Origin: Methylophaga sp. UBA3192
Lineage (GTDB): Bacteria; Pseudomonadota; Gammaproteobacteria; Nitrosococcales; Methylophagaceae
Length of the DNA: 64,000 nt
Direction of reading: 5' to 3'
Assembly (NCBI GenBank): GCA_002363955.1
Contig: DEXE01000003.1
Span: 271,511 to 335,510, forward strand
Position 1 is the stretch's first letter; the number at the start of each line of letters is the position of its first letter. Below are positions 52,691 to 61,884 of this stretch, in pieces. The translations under genes and the position numbers were made by a program. The notes below the pieces were generated by a model that was given only the letters and a program-made list of their open reading frames with translations, searched no databases and was not told the DNA's origin.

Positions 52691-52718
52691 AAAAAAAGCC
52701 GTGCTGGGCACGGCTTTG
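52691..52718 (-). terminator. Intrinsic terminator
   Basis: AAAGCCGTGC / GCACGGCTTT (10 bp, 3-base loop), followed on the minus strand by a T-run. It ends the sorting-tail gene at 52736. Confidence 0.85.
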
Positions 52719-52735
52719 AATGATGATGAAGTGCC

Positions 52736-53302
52736 TTATTTGACAAGGCGGCGTCTGAAGCTCAGAAAGCCTAATAATGCTGGGGCAAATAACCACAGTG
52801 CAGCAGGTATTGGCACAGCTGATACAGGAGAAGTATTGAAGTAGGCCACATGAGAGATACCACCGAGACCATCATTGTTATAAAACAATGAGGTAATGGG
52901 CGTATCGAATAAACCTACCAGAGTAAAATTCCCGACTTTCATTAAAAAGCCTTCAAATGCAAGGCCCAGCGATGAAGAGTCAAACATATTACCTGCAGGA
53001 GGTGGTTCAATTTTAGTAAAGTCAGTGACAGTGAAACCGACACCTGCTGCATTAAAAGCGGTTTGTAATTGAGATCCATCCACCGCATTAGGAATAGCAT
53101 CGGCTATGTAATAACCTTGCGATGCACCGGGCATGTAGTCAGTGATATTCACCACTGTTGAAATGGTTCCAGTGTTACCCGGAGAACCTCCTGTTGGATA
53201 ACTGACAGGATTTATAAGTGATAATGTTGCTGCATTAACCGTCAATGACAATGTTGTCAGGCATGCAACCAACAACGTATTAATATAACTAGAAATTTTC
53301 AT
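52736..53302 (-). CDS. Secreted protein with PEP-CTERM-like sorting tail (paralogue 1)
   Basis: 188 residues. Signal peptide ending TVNA|A, a ~130-residue beta-rich domain, and a C-terminal tail with VPIPAALWLFAPALLGFLSF followed by RRR. The tail has the layout of exosortase (PEP-CTERM) substrates: Pro-containing motif, hydrophobic helix, Arg cluster. The domain shares with the next gene 'DFMPGASxGxY', 'FTVTDFTKIE', 'GFLMKxGxxTLVGLF' and 'ISHVAYFNT'. Likely exported and anchored or released at the cell surface. Function unknown. Own terminator. Confidence 0.8.
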   Translation of the reverse strand: MKISSYINTLLVACLTTLSLTVNAATLSLINPVSYPTGGSPGNTGTISTVVNITDYMPGASQGYYIADAIPNAVDGSQLQTAFNAAGVGFTVTDFTKIEPPPAGNMFDSSSLGLAFEGFLMKVGNFTLVGLFDTPITSLFYNNDGLGGISHVAYFNTSPVSAVPIPAALWLFAPALLGFLSFRRRLVK

Positions 53303-53622
53303 AAAATGCCCCCCAGCGGTTGTTAATATTATTGTGTACTACATCTCATAATCTAGACCGTTGTGAATCGCCTGGATAGTGTTCTTTGGTACTAATTCCC
53401 TATTTTTTGTATGAAAATTTCCCACCCCTATGAGTGTGCTAAAAGAAATCATGAGAATTTTCAGTGGATTCTAAAATGGAACCGCCGAAAGGAAAGAGAA
53501 AAAAGGAAGTTTATCGACAACGGCAACGGAAGAAATCAGTCATGATTGAAAAGTTTGGCTGTAGAAATAAAATGCAAAAAAAAGCCGTGATAAACACGGC
53601 TCTTTGTGTAAAGGGGGAAAGC
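53303..53622. other. Gap between the two sorting-tail genes
   Basis: It holds the upstream region of paralogue 1 and the terminator of paralogue 2 (53575-53604). No other gene-like frame is seen. An AT-rich stretch near 53330-53470 probably contains the promoter of paralogue 1. Confidence 0.4.
53575..53604 (-). terminator. Intrinsic terminator
   Basis: AGCCGTG (53583-53589) pairs with CACGGCT (53595-53601); on the minus strand a long T-run follows. It ends paralogue 2 and shares its core AGCCGTG with the terminator of paralogue 1. Confidence 0.8.
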
Positions 53623-54174
53623 TTATTGAATCATGCGACGTCTTAACCCTAAAAAACCCATTAAAGCCGGAGCAAATAACCATAAAGCTGCGGGTAAAGG
53701 TACTTCTGAAACAGAGGTGTTGAAATAGGCAATATGTGAAACGTCTTTCCCATCGTGTGTTAAGAAATCCAGGCTGGAAATTGGGGTATTGAAAAGACCA
53801 ATTAAAGTAGTTGTGCCGTATTTCATTAAGAACCCGGAAAATGACAGCCCTAGTGGAGATGTATTCAAATCGTTCGAAGCGGGATTTTCAATTTTGAAAA
53901 AATCCGTTACCACAAAGCTGGATCCTGCTTTAGATATTGCGGTTTGCACATGCGCAGCATTCATTGCATTTGGATTAGGTTTGGCGGCATAAAAGCCTTC
54001 TGAAGCGCCAGGCATAAAATCATTGATATTTTCAACCTGAGAAACCGTTCCCTTAAAGCCATTAGCGTTATAGTTTACTGTACCAGTCAAAGATAATGAT
54101 GCCGCATTAGCAGTGACGCTTAATGAAGCTGTTACAAACAACAACACGGTTTTGATAAGGGTGATTTTTTGCAT
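53623..54174 (-). CDS. Secreted protein with PEP-CTERM-like sorting tail (paralogue 2)
   Basis: 183 residues from the ATG at 54174, which has GGAGG upstream; the longer frame has no signal-like start. Signal peptide ending TANA|A, a beta-rich domain homologous to paralogue 1 ('DFMPGASEGFYAAKPNPNAMN', split here from 'VVTDFFKIEN') and a tail VPLPAALWLFAPALMGFLGL followed by RRR. Each copy has its own promoter region and terminator, so they are separately expressed duplicates. Confidence 0.8.
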   Translation of the reverse strand: MQKITLIKTVLLFVTASLSVTANAASLSLTGTVNYNANGFKGTVSQVENINDFMPGASEGFYAAKPNPNAMNAAHVQTAISKAGSSFVVTDFFKIENPASNDLNTSPLGLSFSGFLMKYGTTTLIGLFNTPISSLDFLTHDGKDVSHIAYFNTSVSEVPLPAALWLFAPALMGFLGLRRRMIQ

Positions 54175-54291
54175 ACAGGTTTGCGCCTCCAGGGGCAGGG
54201 GGGGGTGGGAATTACGATGCATAATTTATAGATATTGCAGCAAGTAGATATAGTACCTTGGTACTACCTCACACATATTTTCGTGGTCTAT

Positions 54292-55362
54292 TCAGGGAAA
54301 ATCTGAAAACACGGCCAAATGGTCCGCTTCCAGACGAATTCCAAGAAATTCACCGATCTCATGCTGATGATGACTTTGCACCAGGCACAAAATCTGTTGG
54401 CCACTTTGCAGTTTGAGGGTGTAGAGATAAACTGCGCCACGAAAAGCCCTGGCGACAATTTCGGCTTTTAACGGACTATTATCGTCATGGATGATGTCAT
54501 CCGGTCGTAGCAGCAAATTTACCTTCTGGCCTGTAGCCGCATCGGACGTCATTTTACCGCTGACAATGCCCAGTTCTGTGCTGACCTTGTTATCAGCAAT
54601 AATCTCTCCGGGGAGAAGTACGCCTTGTCCGATAAAATCAGCGACAAAACGACTGGCCGGGCGATGATATAAATCATAACCATTTCCCCATTGCAGCAGT
54701 TTACCTTGTCCCAGTACGCCGATCTGATCGGCCATGGCAAAGGCTTCATGCTGATCATGCGTCACCATAATCGCAGTCACACCATCACGTCGCAGTAAGT
54801 CACGCACATCACGAGCGAGTTGTTCACGTAAATCGGAGTCCATACTGGAAAACGGTTCATCCAGTAACAGAATATCGGGACGAGGAGCCATGGCCCTTGC
54901 CAGTGCCACGCGTTGTTGCTGACCACCGGAAAGTTGATGCGGATATTGATCTTTAGAATCGACCAACTCGACTAATTCAAGCAGTTCGTCAACACGTTGC
55001 TGTCGTTGTTTTCGCGGCAGTTTTTGCAAACCAAAACCAATATTTTTCGCGACAGTGAGATGTGGAAACAAAGCAAAGTCCTGAAACACCATACCGATTC
55101 GGCGTTTTTCCGGAGATAGGAAAAAATCAGCGGAGCTGACCGTTTTACCATGCAATACAATATTGCCCTGCATAACCGGTTCAAAGCCGGCAATGGCTCT
55201 TAACACTGAGGTTTTACCGCAGCCCGAAGGACCCAGTAAACAGGCAATCTCACCGTCTTTTAATTGAAAGGAAACGCCTTCCACAACCGGCCTGCCCGCA
55301 TAGCCGATACTGATATTGTTTACCTGTAATTGGGATGTGTGCATTGTGGTATCAGTTTTCAT
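54292..55362 (-). CDS. fbpC: Ferric iron ABC transporter ATPase (FbpC-like)
   Basis: 356 residues from the ATG at 55362, which overlaps the permease stop by 11 nt. Walker A GPSGCGKT, signature LSGGQQQR, Walker B ILLLDEPFSSMD, then a C-terminal TOBE-like regulatory domain. It energises the FbpB permease. Order fbpA-fbpB-fbpC on one transcript. Confidence 0.9.
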   Translation of the reverse strand: MKTDTTMHTSQLQVNNISIGYAGRPVVEGVSFQLKDGEIACLLGPSGCGKTSVLRAIAGFEPVMQGNIVLHGKTVSSADFFLSPEKRRIGMVFQDFALFPHLTVAKNIGFGLQKLPRKQRQQRVDELLELVELVDSKDQYPHQLSGGQQQRVALARAMAPRPDILLLDEPFSSMDSDLREQLARDVRDLLRRDGVTAIMVTHDQHEAFAMADQIGVLGQGKLLQWGNGYDLYHRPASRFVADFIGQGVLLPGEIIADNKVSTELGIVSGKMTSDAATGQKVNLLLRPDDIIHDDNSPLKAEIVARAFRGAVYLYTLKLQSGQQILCLVQSHHQHEIGEFLGIRLEADHLAVFSDFP

Positions 55363-57010
55363 CAATTGCCACTTTAAGCTTGCGTGATCGGGTAATGGTT
55401 TTGCTCAGTAGTATGACCGGAATAATACCTGCAATGACGATAGCCAGTGCTGCGGGAGCGGCTTCTGCCAAACGTTCATCGGAAGCCAGCTCATAGGCTT
55501 TTACCGCTAAGGTATTAAAGTTGAATGGTCGCAAAATGAGCGTAGCGGGTAATTCTTTTAAAACATCAACAAATACCAGCAATAATGCCGTCATTAATGA
55601 GGCACTTAACATCGGGATATGGATCTGCCTGAGAATCTGTAATGGTCGAAAACCAAATGATCGGCCAGCCTCATCCATGGAATGCGTGATACGCGTCAAA
55701 CCACTGTCAACGGTTTGTAATGAGACTGCAAGGAACCGTGTCAAGTAGGCAAAGGTAACTGCGACCAGAGTTCCGCTGAGTAATAACCCGGTGGAAAAGT
55801 CAAAATGGCTGCGAGCCAGATCATCAAGTGTATTATCAATCCAGGCAAAAGGAATCATCACCCCAACCGCAATAACGGCACCCGGAACGGCATAACCCAT
55901 ACCTGCCACACGAACAGCGCCACTGACTAATTTACCGGGATAGAGCCGCTGGGCGTAGGCCATTATGATGGCTAACACTAATGCCAGTACTGCAGCAAAT
56001 GCAGCCAGTGAAAGACTGTTCATCAGTAATCTCATAAATGCGGCATCAATCACGGTATCAGCCACATGAATGGTCCAGCTAAGAAGTTGTATGGCGGGTA
56101 ATAAAAAGCCCAGACTGAGTATCAACATACAAAAACAAAATGCCAGTAAAGCACGGCTTCCGGTTAATTGAAATCGACGTAGATCCTGATGCCGACGGCT
56201 GGTGTGATGATATCGGGCTTTGCGGCGTGAATAGCGTTCCACGATTATCAGGGCAAACACAAATACCATGAGTCCGGCAGCCAGCTGAGCTGCCGCAGCG
56301 GCACTGCCCATACCGAACCAGGTACGGAAAATACCGGTGGTAAAGGTGCTGACACCAAAAAACTGTACGGTGCCATAATCTGCCAGGGTTTCCATTAAAG
56401 CCAATGATAAACCGGCAATGATTGCTGGACGAGCCAGCGGCAGTGCCACGCGCCAGAACGTTTTCCACGGCCCGTTACCCAGTGTTCGACTGACATCCAG
56501 AACGCAGATGGATTGATTAAGAAATGCGGCACGGCTCAGCAGATAAACATAAGGATAAAGCACCAGCGTCAACATGGCCACCGCACCATTTAATGAACGG
56601 ATCTGGGGAAACCAGTAATCACCATATTGCCAGCCAAACCAGTCACGTAAGGCCATCTGTACCGGCCCGGCAAAATCCAGCATGCCGGTATAGGTATAGG
56701 CAATAATGTAGGCGGGCATGGCCATAGGCAGTAATAGTGCCCATTCAAAAACACTGCGTCCGGGAAACTGACACATGGTAGTGAGCCAGGCGGTGGTTAC
56801 CCCAATTAACAGGGTGCCGATGGCCACCCCCAGCATTAATAATAAAGAATTACGGATATAGTCGGGGAGAACTGTAGTGCTCAGGTGTTGCCAGATATCG
56901 CCACTGGGGACAAAAACATGGGCCAATACCACTATTACCGGCATTGACAATATGATTGCCATTACCAGAATGAATAGCGGATATGGACGGTATTGGCTTA
57001 TTGATAACAT
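55352..57010 (-). CDS. fbpB: Ferric iron ABC transporter permease (FbpB-like)
   Basis: 552 residues with two homologous permease halves of about six helices each. Each half has a binding-protein-dependent EAA-type loop ('DVSRTLGNGPWKTFWRVALPLARPAI' and 'DEAGRSFGFRPLQILRQIHIPML'). The fused double-permease layout is typical of FbpB/SfuB. Inner membrane; 58 nt after fbpA. Confidence 0.9.
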   Translation of the reverse strand: MLSISQYRPYPLFILVMAIILSMPVIVVLAHVFVPSGDIWQHLSTTVLPDYIRNSLLLMLGVAIGTLLIGVTTAWLTTMCQFPGRSVFEWALLLPMAMPAYIIAYTYTGMLDFAGPVQMALRDWFGWQYGDYWFPQIRSLNGAVAMLTLVLYPYVYLLSRAAFLNQSICVLDVSRTLGNGPWKTFWRVALPLARPAIIAGLSLALMETLADYGTVQFFGVSTFTTGIFRTWFGMGSAAAAAQLAAGLMVFVFALIIVERYSRRKARYHHTSRRHQDLRRFQLTGSRALLAFCFCMLILSLGFLLPAIQLLSWTIHVADTVIDAAFMRLLMNSLSLAAFAAVLALVLAIIMAYAQRLYPGKLVSGAVRVAGMGYAVPGAVIAVGVMIPFAWIDNTLDDLARSHFDFSTGLLLSGTLVAVTFAYLTRFLAVSLQTVDSGLTRITHSMDEAGRSFGFRPLQILRQIHIPMLSASLMTALLLVFVDVLKELPATLILRPFNFNTLAVKAYELASDERLAEAAPAALAIVIAGIIPVILLSKTITRSRKLKVAIDEN

Positions 57011-57068
57011 GGAATTGTAAAATTGGCAGTTCGTCTGACAAAACTGCCAACTTTACGCATGGAAACGC

Positions 57069-58100
57069 TTATTGCCAACCTGCACGATCCATCAAGCGCA
57101 GTGCATCCGCGTTAAATTCACCTAATTTATCCATGACCAGAGGATCGGCTTTGAACTCTCCCCATTGTTCCAGTAGTTCGCCTTTTTCGATATCTGCTCT
57201 AACAGGATATTCACCGTTGGCTTCTGCATACCATTTCTGGGCAGCATCGCTGGTCAGAAACTCAATCAGTCTGATGGCATTTTCCTGATGTCTGGCATCT
57301 TTAATGACGGCGGCTCCCGAAACATTGATATGTACACCACGATCATCCTGATTGGGCCAGAAAACCCCCATCTTTTCAGCGGCTTCTCTTTCCTTGGGGT
57401 CATTACTGGTTAACATACCGGCAAGATAATAGGTATTGGCAATCACGATATCGCACTGACCCGCTGCTGCTGCATTAATTTGATCACGATCACCACCTTG
57501 CGGCGAGCGTGCAAAGTTGGCCACCAGTCCTTTTGCCCAGTCTTCTGTTGCGGCTTCGCCATTTGCAACAATCATGGAGGCAACCATTGACTGGTTATAG
57601 ATATTGCTCGAAGAACGCACGCAGATTCTGTTGTTCCAGCGAGGCTCCACCAACGCTTCATAAGTTGAAAGTTCTGCAGGATAAACGCGATCTTTCACAT
57701 ACATAATCGGACGTGCGCGCAGCGATAAACCAAACCAGTAATCTTCAGGGTGGCGATATGACGATGGAATACGTTGCTTCAGAGTATCTGATTCAACAGG
57801 TTGTATCAGTTCCATTTCCATTGCCCGATGCAAACGGCCTGCATCGGTTGTTAATAAAATATCTGCCGGTGTATTACGCCCTTCATTTTGTAAGCGTTGC
57901 AATAACTCATCAGCGTTACCGGTAACCAGATTGACTTTGATGCCCGTTTCTTCGGTGAAATCGTCCAGCAACGGTTTGATCAGCGATTCAATTCGGGCAG
58001 AGTAAAGATTAACTTCATCGTGGGAATCACTGCTGCAACCTGTGACGAGTAATACGCTTAATCCCAGCCAAACACTTAGAAAAATACCTGCTTTACGCAT
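57069..58100 (-). CDS. fbpA: Ferric iron-binding periplasmic protein (FbpA-like lipoprotein)
   Basis: 343 residues. A lipobox VTGC anchors it, unusual for an FbpA of Gram-negative type, which is often free in the periplasm. It is a class-II transferrin-like binder: 'VNLYSARIESLIKPLLDDFTEETGIKV', with Tyr residues in 'IANTYYLAGM' that supply the tandem iron ligands. Start supported by GGAG. A Fur-box-like site lies 26-44 bp upstream. Confidence 0.9.
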   Translation of the reverse strand: MRKAGIFLSVWLGLSVLLVTGCSSDSHDEVNLYSARIESLIKPLLDDFTEETGIKVNLVTGNADELLQRLQNEGRNTPADILLTTDAGRLHRAMEMELIQPVESDTLKQRIPSSYRHPEDYWFGLSLRARPIMYVKDRVYPAELSTYEALVEPRWNNRICVRSSSNIYNQSMVASMIVANGEAATEDWAKGLVANFARSPQGGDRDQINAAAAGQCDIVIANTYYLAGMLTSNDPKEREAAEKMGVFWPNQDDRGVHINVSGAAVIKDARHQENAIRLIEFLTSDAAQKWYAEANGEYPVRADIEKGELLEQWGEFKADPLVMDKLGEFNADALRLMDRAGWQ

Positions 58101-58125
58101 AGAACACTCCGTAGTTAATATGTAT

Positions 58126-58144
58126 TACAATGATAATGAGATTT
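58126..58144. promoter_or_regulatory. Fur-box-like site before fbpABC
   Basis: It contains AATGATAATGA and matches the 19-base Fur consensus at about 12 positions by hand count. Weaker than the site at 2627, but well placed upstream of an iron importer. Confidence 0.5.
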
Positions 58145-58341
58145 ATTTTTGTTTGGAATAGCATACAGAATTTTTTCTATGCTGAAGTTGCCATAAGATT
58201 ATCGATGCGGGTTAGTCAAGCCCCGTTTAGTCTGCTTTTAGCTTTGCAAAAAACTGGCACAAAAAAGCGTAAACCAGTATTGTTTTGACTTAGTGAATAC
58301 AGGTTTCAAAACTGAAACCGCGCAATCTGCAAGGTATCAAA

Positions 58342-58953
58342 ATGTCTGGAAGTTTATTTATTGTGGCGGCGCCTTCAGGTGCCGGAAAGACCAGTTTAGT
58401 GCGGGCTTTGGTTAAACAGGATCCGCATGTCCGGTTATCGGTTTCGCATACCACCCGACCTGCCAGAGCCGGTGAGGTTGATGGAGAAGATTATTTCTTT
58501 GTTAGCCAGGATATTTTCAGCAAGATGCGTGATGCAGGGGATTTTCTTGAATCCGCCACCGTATTTGATAATAGTTACGGTACGTCGTCTGCCGCAGTGC
58601 ATCATCAGTTGCATGCGGGTAATGATGTCATCCTGGAGATTGATTGGCAGGGCGGCCAGCAGGTCAGAAAAAACTTTCCTGACAGTAGCAGCATTTTTAT
58701 TTTGCCACCCTCCAAACAAGCGCTTGAACAACGTTTAAGAGGTCGTGGCCAGGATGATGAAGCGACAATTTCGCGCAGAATGCGGGATGCTGAGAGCGAA
58801 ATGTCACATTATGTCGAATTTGATTATCTGATCGTGAATGATGACTTTGATCATGCACTTGCCAGCCTGACTGCGATTATCGTTGCCAGTCGGCACAAAC
58901 TGGCTGTTCAGCAGTCAAACTACAGTACCTTATTGGCTGACTTGCTGGCTTAA
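58342..58953 (+). CDS. gmk: Guanylate kinase
   Basis: 203 residues. P-loop VAAPSGAGKTSLVRAL, 'SHTTRPARAGEVDGEDYFFV' (GMP-binding) and 'ILEIDWQGGQQVRKNFP' are all conserved. It phosphorylates GMP to GDP. Start of the gmk-rpoZ-spoT-ridA-recG run. Confidence 0.96.
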   Translation: MSGSLFIVAAPSGAGKTSLVRALVKQDPHVRLSVSHTTRPARAGEVDGEDYFFVSQDIFSKMRDAGDFLESATVFDNSYGTSSAAVHHQLHAGNDVILEIDWQGGQQVRKNFPDSSSIFILPPSKQALEQRLRGRGQDDEATISRRMRDAESEMSHYVEFDYLIVNDDFDHALASLTAIIVASRHKLAVQQSNYSTLLADLLA

Positions 58954-59003
58954 GCGGCGCATCTCTCGTAAAATTACATGTTTTAACCACAGGACAAATT
59001 ATC

Positions 59004-59264
59004 ATGGCACGTACCACAGTAGAAGATTGCCTCGAAAACGTAGATAACCGCTTCCAGCTGGTTTTGGTCGCCGCAAAACGCGCTCGCCAAATTGCCATGG
59101 GTGATGATGCAATGGTGCCAGTCGACAACGACAAGCCAACCGTTCTGGCGTTGCGTGAAATTGCAGCCGGTTTGGTTGACCGCACGATATTAACCAAAAC
59201 CTCAGCTCGTCAGCATGCTGAAGAAAGCATTGTCAGCGACGAAGAGCTGCAAAGCGAAATTTAA
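59004..59264 (+). CDS. rpoZ: RNA polymerase omega subunit
   Basis: 86 residues beginning MARTTVEDCLENVDNRFQLV, then 'AAKRARQIAMG', the omega signature. It stabilises the beta-prime subunit and forms part of a ppGpp-binding site, which fits its place directly before spoT (5-nt gap). Confidence 0.96.
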   Translation: MARTTVEDCLENVDNRFQLVLVAAKRARQIAMGDDAMVPVDNDKPTVLALREIAAGLVDRTILTKTSARQHAEESIVSDEELQSEI

Positions 59265-59269
59265 GTATT

Positions 59270-61429
59270 GTGAGCGCAAAACCTTCTGTTGCCTCTGAGC
59301 TCGACTTCATTCAGGAGTCTGAGCCTAAGCTCACGATAGATGATCTGTGTTTTGCGACCTCCAATTATTTAGAAAATAATCAGGTCGAGTCCATCCGGCG
59401 AGCTTATCATTTTGCCGAACAATGTCATGAAGGGCAGACCCGACGCAGTGGTGAGCGTTATATCACCCATCCCCTGGCAGTTGCGCATGTTCTGGCAATG
59501 ATGCATATGGATTATGAATGCATCATGGCCGGTTTGTTACATGATGTTATTGAAGACACGGAAATGTCTAAGCGTGATGTCATTGCCGAGTTTGGTGAGC
59601 CGGTTGCTGAACTGGTCGAGGGTGTGACCAAACTGGCGCAGGCCGCATTTGAAACCCGCCAACACGCTCAGGCAGAAAATCTGCGAAAAATGTTGCTGGC
59701 GATGTCGCGGGATATCCGGGTTATCATCGTCAAACTGGCTGACCGGCTGCACAATATGCGTACGCTGGGTCATTTGCGACCGGAAAAACGTCGCCGGATT
59801 GCCAATGAAACCTTAGAAATTTATGCCCCGATAGCCCAGCGATTGGGAATGAATCTGATGCGCTGTGAACTGGAAGATCTGGGCTTCCATGTGCTGTATC
59901 CGATTCGTTATCGTGTATTGGGCGATGCTATCCGTAAAGCACGCGGTAATCGTAAGGAAATCGTCAGTCAGATTACCGCATCTATTCTTAACCGAATGGA
60001 ACAGGAAGGTCTCAGTGCCGATATTCAGGGCCGCGAGAAAAATCTTTACAGTATTTACAAGAAAATGGTCAGCAAACAGCTGTCGTTTTCAGAAGTCATG
60101 GACGTCTATGCTTTCCGTATCATTGTTGATGATGTGGATGCCTGCTATCGCATGCTTGGCGTAGTACATAACCTGTACAAACCGGTGCAGGGCAAGTTCA
60201 AAGATTATATTGCGATTCCCAAAGCCAATGGCTATCAATCATTGCATACCGTATTGTTTGGTCCTTATGGGGTGCCGATAGAAGTGCAGATACGGTCCCG
60301 TGATATGGATCAATTGGCAGAAGCCGGGGTGGCTGCTCATTGGCTTTATAAATCGGGTGAGGCCGCCGGCAATACCCTGGCGCATCGTAAAGCCCGACAG
60401 TGGTTGCAAGGCATTCTGGAAATGCAGAAAGGTTCTGGCGATTCGATGGAATTTCTGGAAAATCTGCGTATCGATTTATTCCCGGATGAGATTTATGTTT
60501 CCACTCCAAGAGGTGAGATTTTAACGTTGCCTCGCGGTTCTACAGCCGTCGATTTTGCTTATGCCGTACATTCTGATGTGGGTAACAGCTGTGTTGCGGC
60601 TCGTGTGGGTCGTCATCTGGTGCCATTAAGCTCGCAACTGGAAACCGGACAATCTGTCGAGATAATCACTTCTCCGACGTCACACCCGAATCCGGCCTGG
60701 CTGAATTTTGTGGTGACCCCTAAAGCGCGCACCAATATTCGCAACTATCTGAAACATCTGCAGGGTGAAGAGGCGATTCAGCTTGGGCAGCGTCTTCTGA
60801 ACAAACACCTGACAGCGTTTTCCACTGCACTGGAAAATATTCCAATCAAACGTATTAATGCTTTATTGAAAGAATATGAGCTGGATAATTTTGATAAATT
60901 ATTAAGCGATCTTGGGCTGGGGAATATATCCGCCTTACTGGTTGCACAAAAGCTGCTGCAGGAAGAAACACCGAATAAAGAACCACAGGCGTTGTTGATT
61001 GCCGGTACGGAAGGCATGGTGGTGAATTTTGCCCGCTGCTGTCATCCGATCCCGGGTGATCCGATTCACGGTTTTGTCAGTGCAGGTCGTGGCATTATCA
61101 TTCACCAGCGCAGCTGCAAAAACACTACGCATTTACGTGAGCAGAATGAAAAATGGCTGGATGTCGCCTGGGCCAAAGAAATTAACCGTGATTTTCCGGT
61201 GGATTTGATGATGCATTTACGCAATCAACGTGGTGCACTGGCGACCATTGCATCGGTGATTTCAGAGGCTGAGTCCAATATTGATAATGTCATGGTTGAC
61301 GAACGCGACGGTGGATTTACCCATCTGCGGCTAACCATTGAAGTCACTAATCGTCAGCATTTAGCCCGCATTATCCGTCGTTTACGCCAACTGGAAATGG
61401 TCGAACGCATTAACCGTATTAATAACTGA
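59270..61429 (+). CDS. spoT: Bifunctional (p)ppGpp synthetase/hydrolase SpoT
   Basis: 719 residues from a GTG start. The N-terminal hydrolase domain has 'RRSGERYITHPLAVAHVLA' and HD in 'GLLHDVIEDTE'. The synthetase domain has 'KDYIAIPKANGYQSLHTVLFGPYG' and 'EVQIRSRDM'. TGS ('DEIYVSTPRGEILTLPRGST'), a CHC/helical region and a C-terminal ACT domain complete it. It controls the stringent response and is essential for ppGpp removal. Confidence 0.96.
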   Translation: MSAKPSVASELDFIQESEPKLTIDDLCFATSNYLENNQVESIRRAYHFAEQCHEGQTRRSGERYITHPLAVAHVLAMMHMDYECIMAGLLHDVIEDTEMSKRDVIAEFGEPVAELVEGVTKLAQAAFETRQHAQAENLRKMLLAMSRDIRVIIVKLADRLHNMRTLGHLRPEKRRRIANETLEIYAPIAQRLGMNLMRCELEDLGFHVLYPIRYRVLGDAIRKARGNRKEIVSQITASILNRMEQEGLSADIQGREKNLYSIYKKMVSKQLSFSEVMDVYAFRIIVDDVDACYRMLGVVHNLYKPVQGKFKDYIAIPKANGYQSLHTVLFGPYGVPIEVQIRSRDMDQLAEAGVAAHWLYKSGEAAGNTLAHRKARQWLQGILEMQKGSGDSMEFLENLRIDLFPDEIYVSTPRGEILTLPRGSTAVDFAYAVHSDVGNSCVAARVGRHLVPLSSQLETGQSVEIITSPTSHPNPAWLNFVVTPKARTNIRNYLKHLQGEEAIQLGQRLLNKHLTAFSTALENIPIKRINALLKEYELDNFDKLLSDLGLGNISALLVAQKLLQEETPNKEPQALLIAGTEGMVVNFARCCHPIPGDPIHGFVSAGRGIIIHQRSCKNTTHLREQNEKWLDVAWAKEINRDFPVDLMMHLRNQRGALATIASVISEAESNIDNVMVDERDGGFTHLRLTIEVTNRQHLARIIRRLRQLEMVERINRINN

Positions 61430-61472
61430 TTTGTTTAATCTGTCGTTTTAAGACGACTTAGCCGGAGTTTTT

Positions 61473-61859
61473 ATGTCCCGAGAAATCATTCACACCAGCA
61501 ACGCGCCAGAAGCGATTGGAACTTATTCACAAGCAGTCAAAGTTGGCGATGTTGTTTACTTGTCCGGTCAAATTCCCTTAGTGCCGGAAACCATGACGGT
61601 TATTGAAGGTGATTTCGCTACACAAGTGCGTCGGGTGTTTGATAATTTATCTGCTGTTGCAGCCGCGGCGGGCGGAAGTTTACAAGACGTCATCAAACTG
61701 AATATTTATCTGACCGATCTGGCGCATTTCGGCACCGTCAACGAAATCATGGCTGACTACTTTCAACAACCATATCCAGCACGTGCAGCGATTGGTGTCG
61801 CGTCTCTCCCAAAAGACGTACCTGTTGAAATGGATGCTATTCTGCATCTTGGCGCATAA
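61473..61859 (+). CDS. ridA: RidA enamine/imine deaminase
   Basis: 128 residues. 'APEAIGTYSQAVKVGDVVYLSGQIPLVP' and 'PARAAIGVASLPKDVPVEMDAI', including the catalytic Arg, are complete. It hydrolyses 2-aminoacrylate and other reactive enamines made by PLP enzymes. Between spoT and recG, as in many gammaproteobacteria. Confidence 0.95.
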   Translation: MSREIIHTSNAPEAIGTYSQAVKVGDVVYLSGQIPLVPETMTVIEGDFATQVRRVFDNLSAVAAAAGGSLQDVIKLNIYLTDLAHFGTVNEIMADYFQQPYPARAAIGVASLPKDVPVEMDAILHLGA

Positions 61860-61884
61860 CGTCGATATTTAGTGACCGTAACAA

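Noticed and set aside
53464..53646. Small basic open frame on the plus strand between the sorting-tail genes
   Set aside because: Low-complexity Lys/Arg content, overlap with a terminator and no ribosome site; probably not translated.
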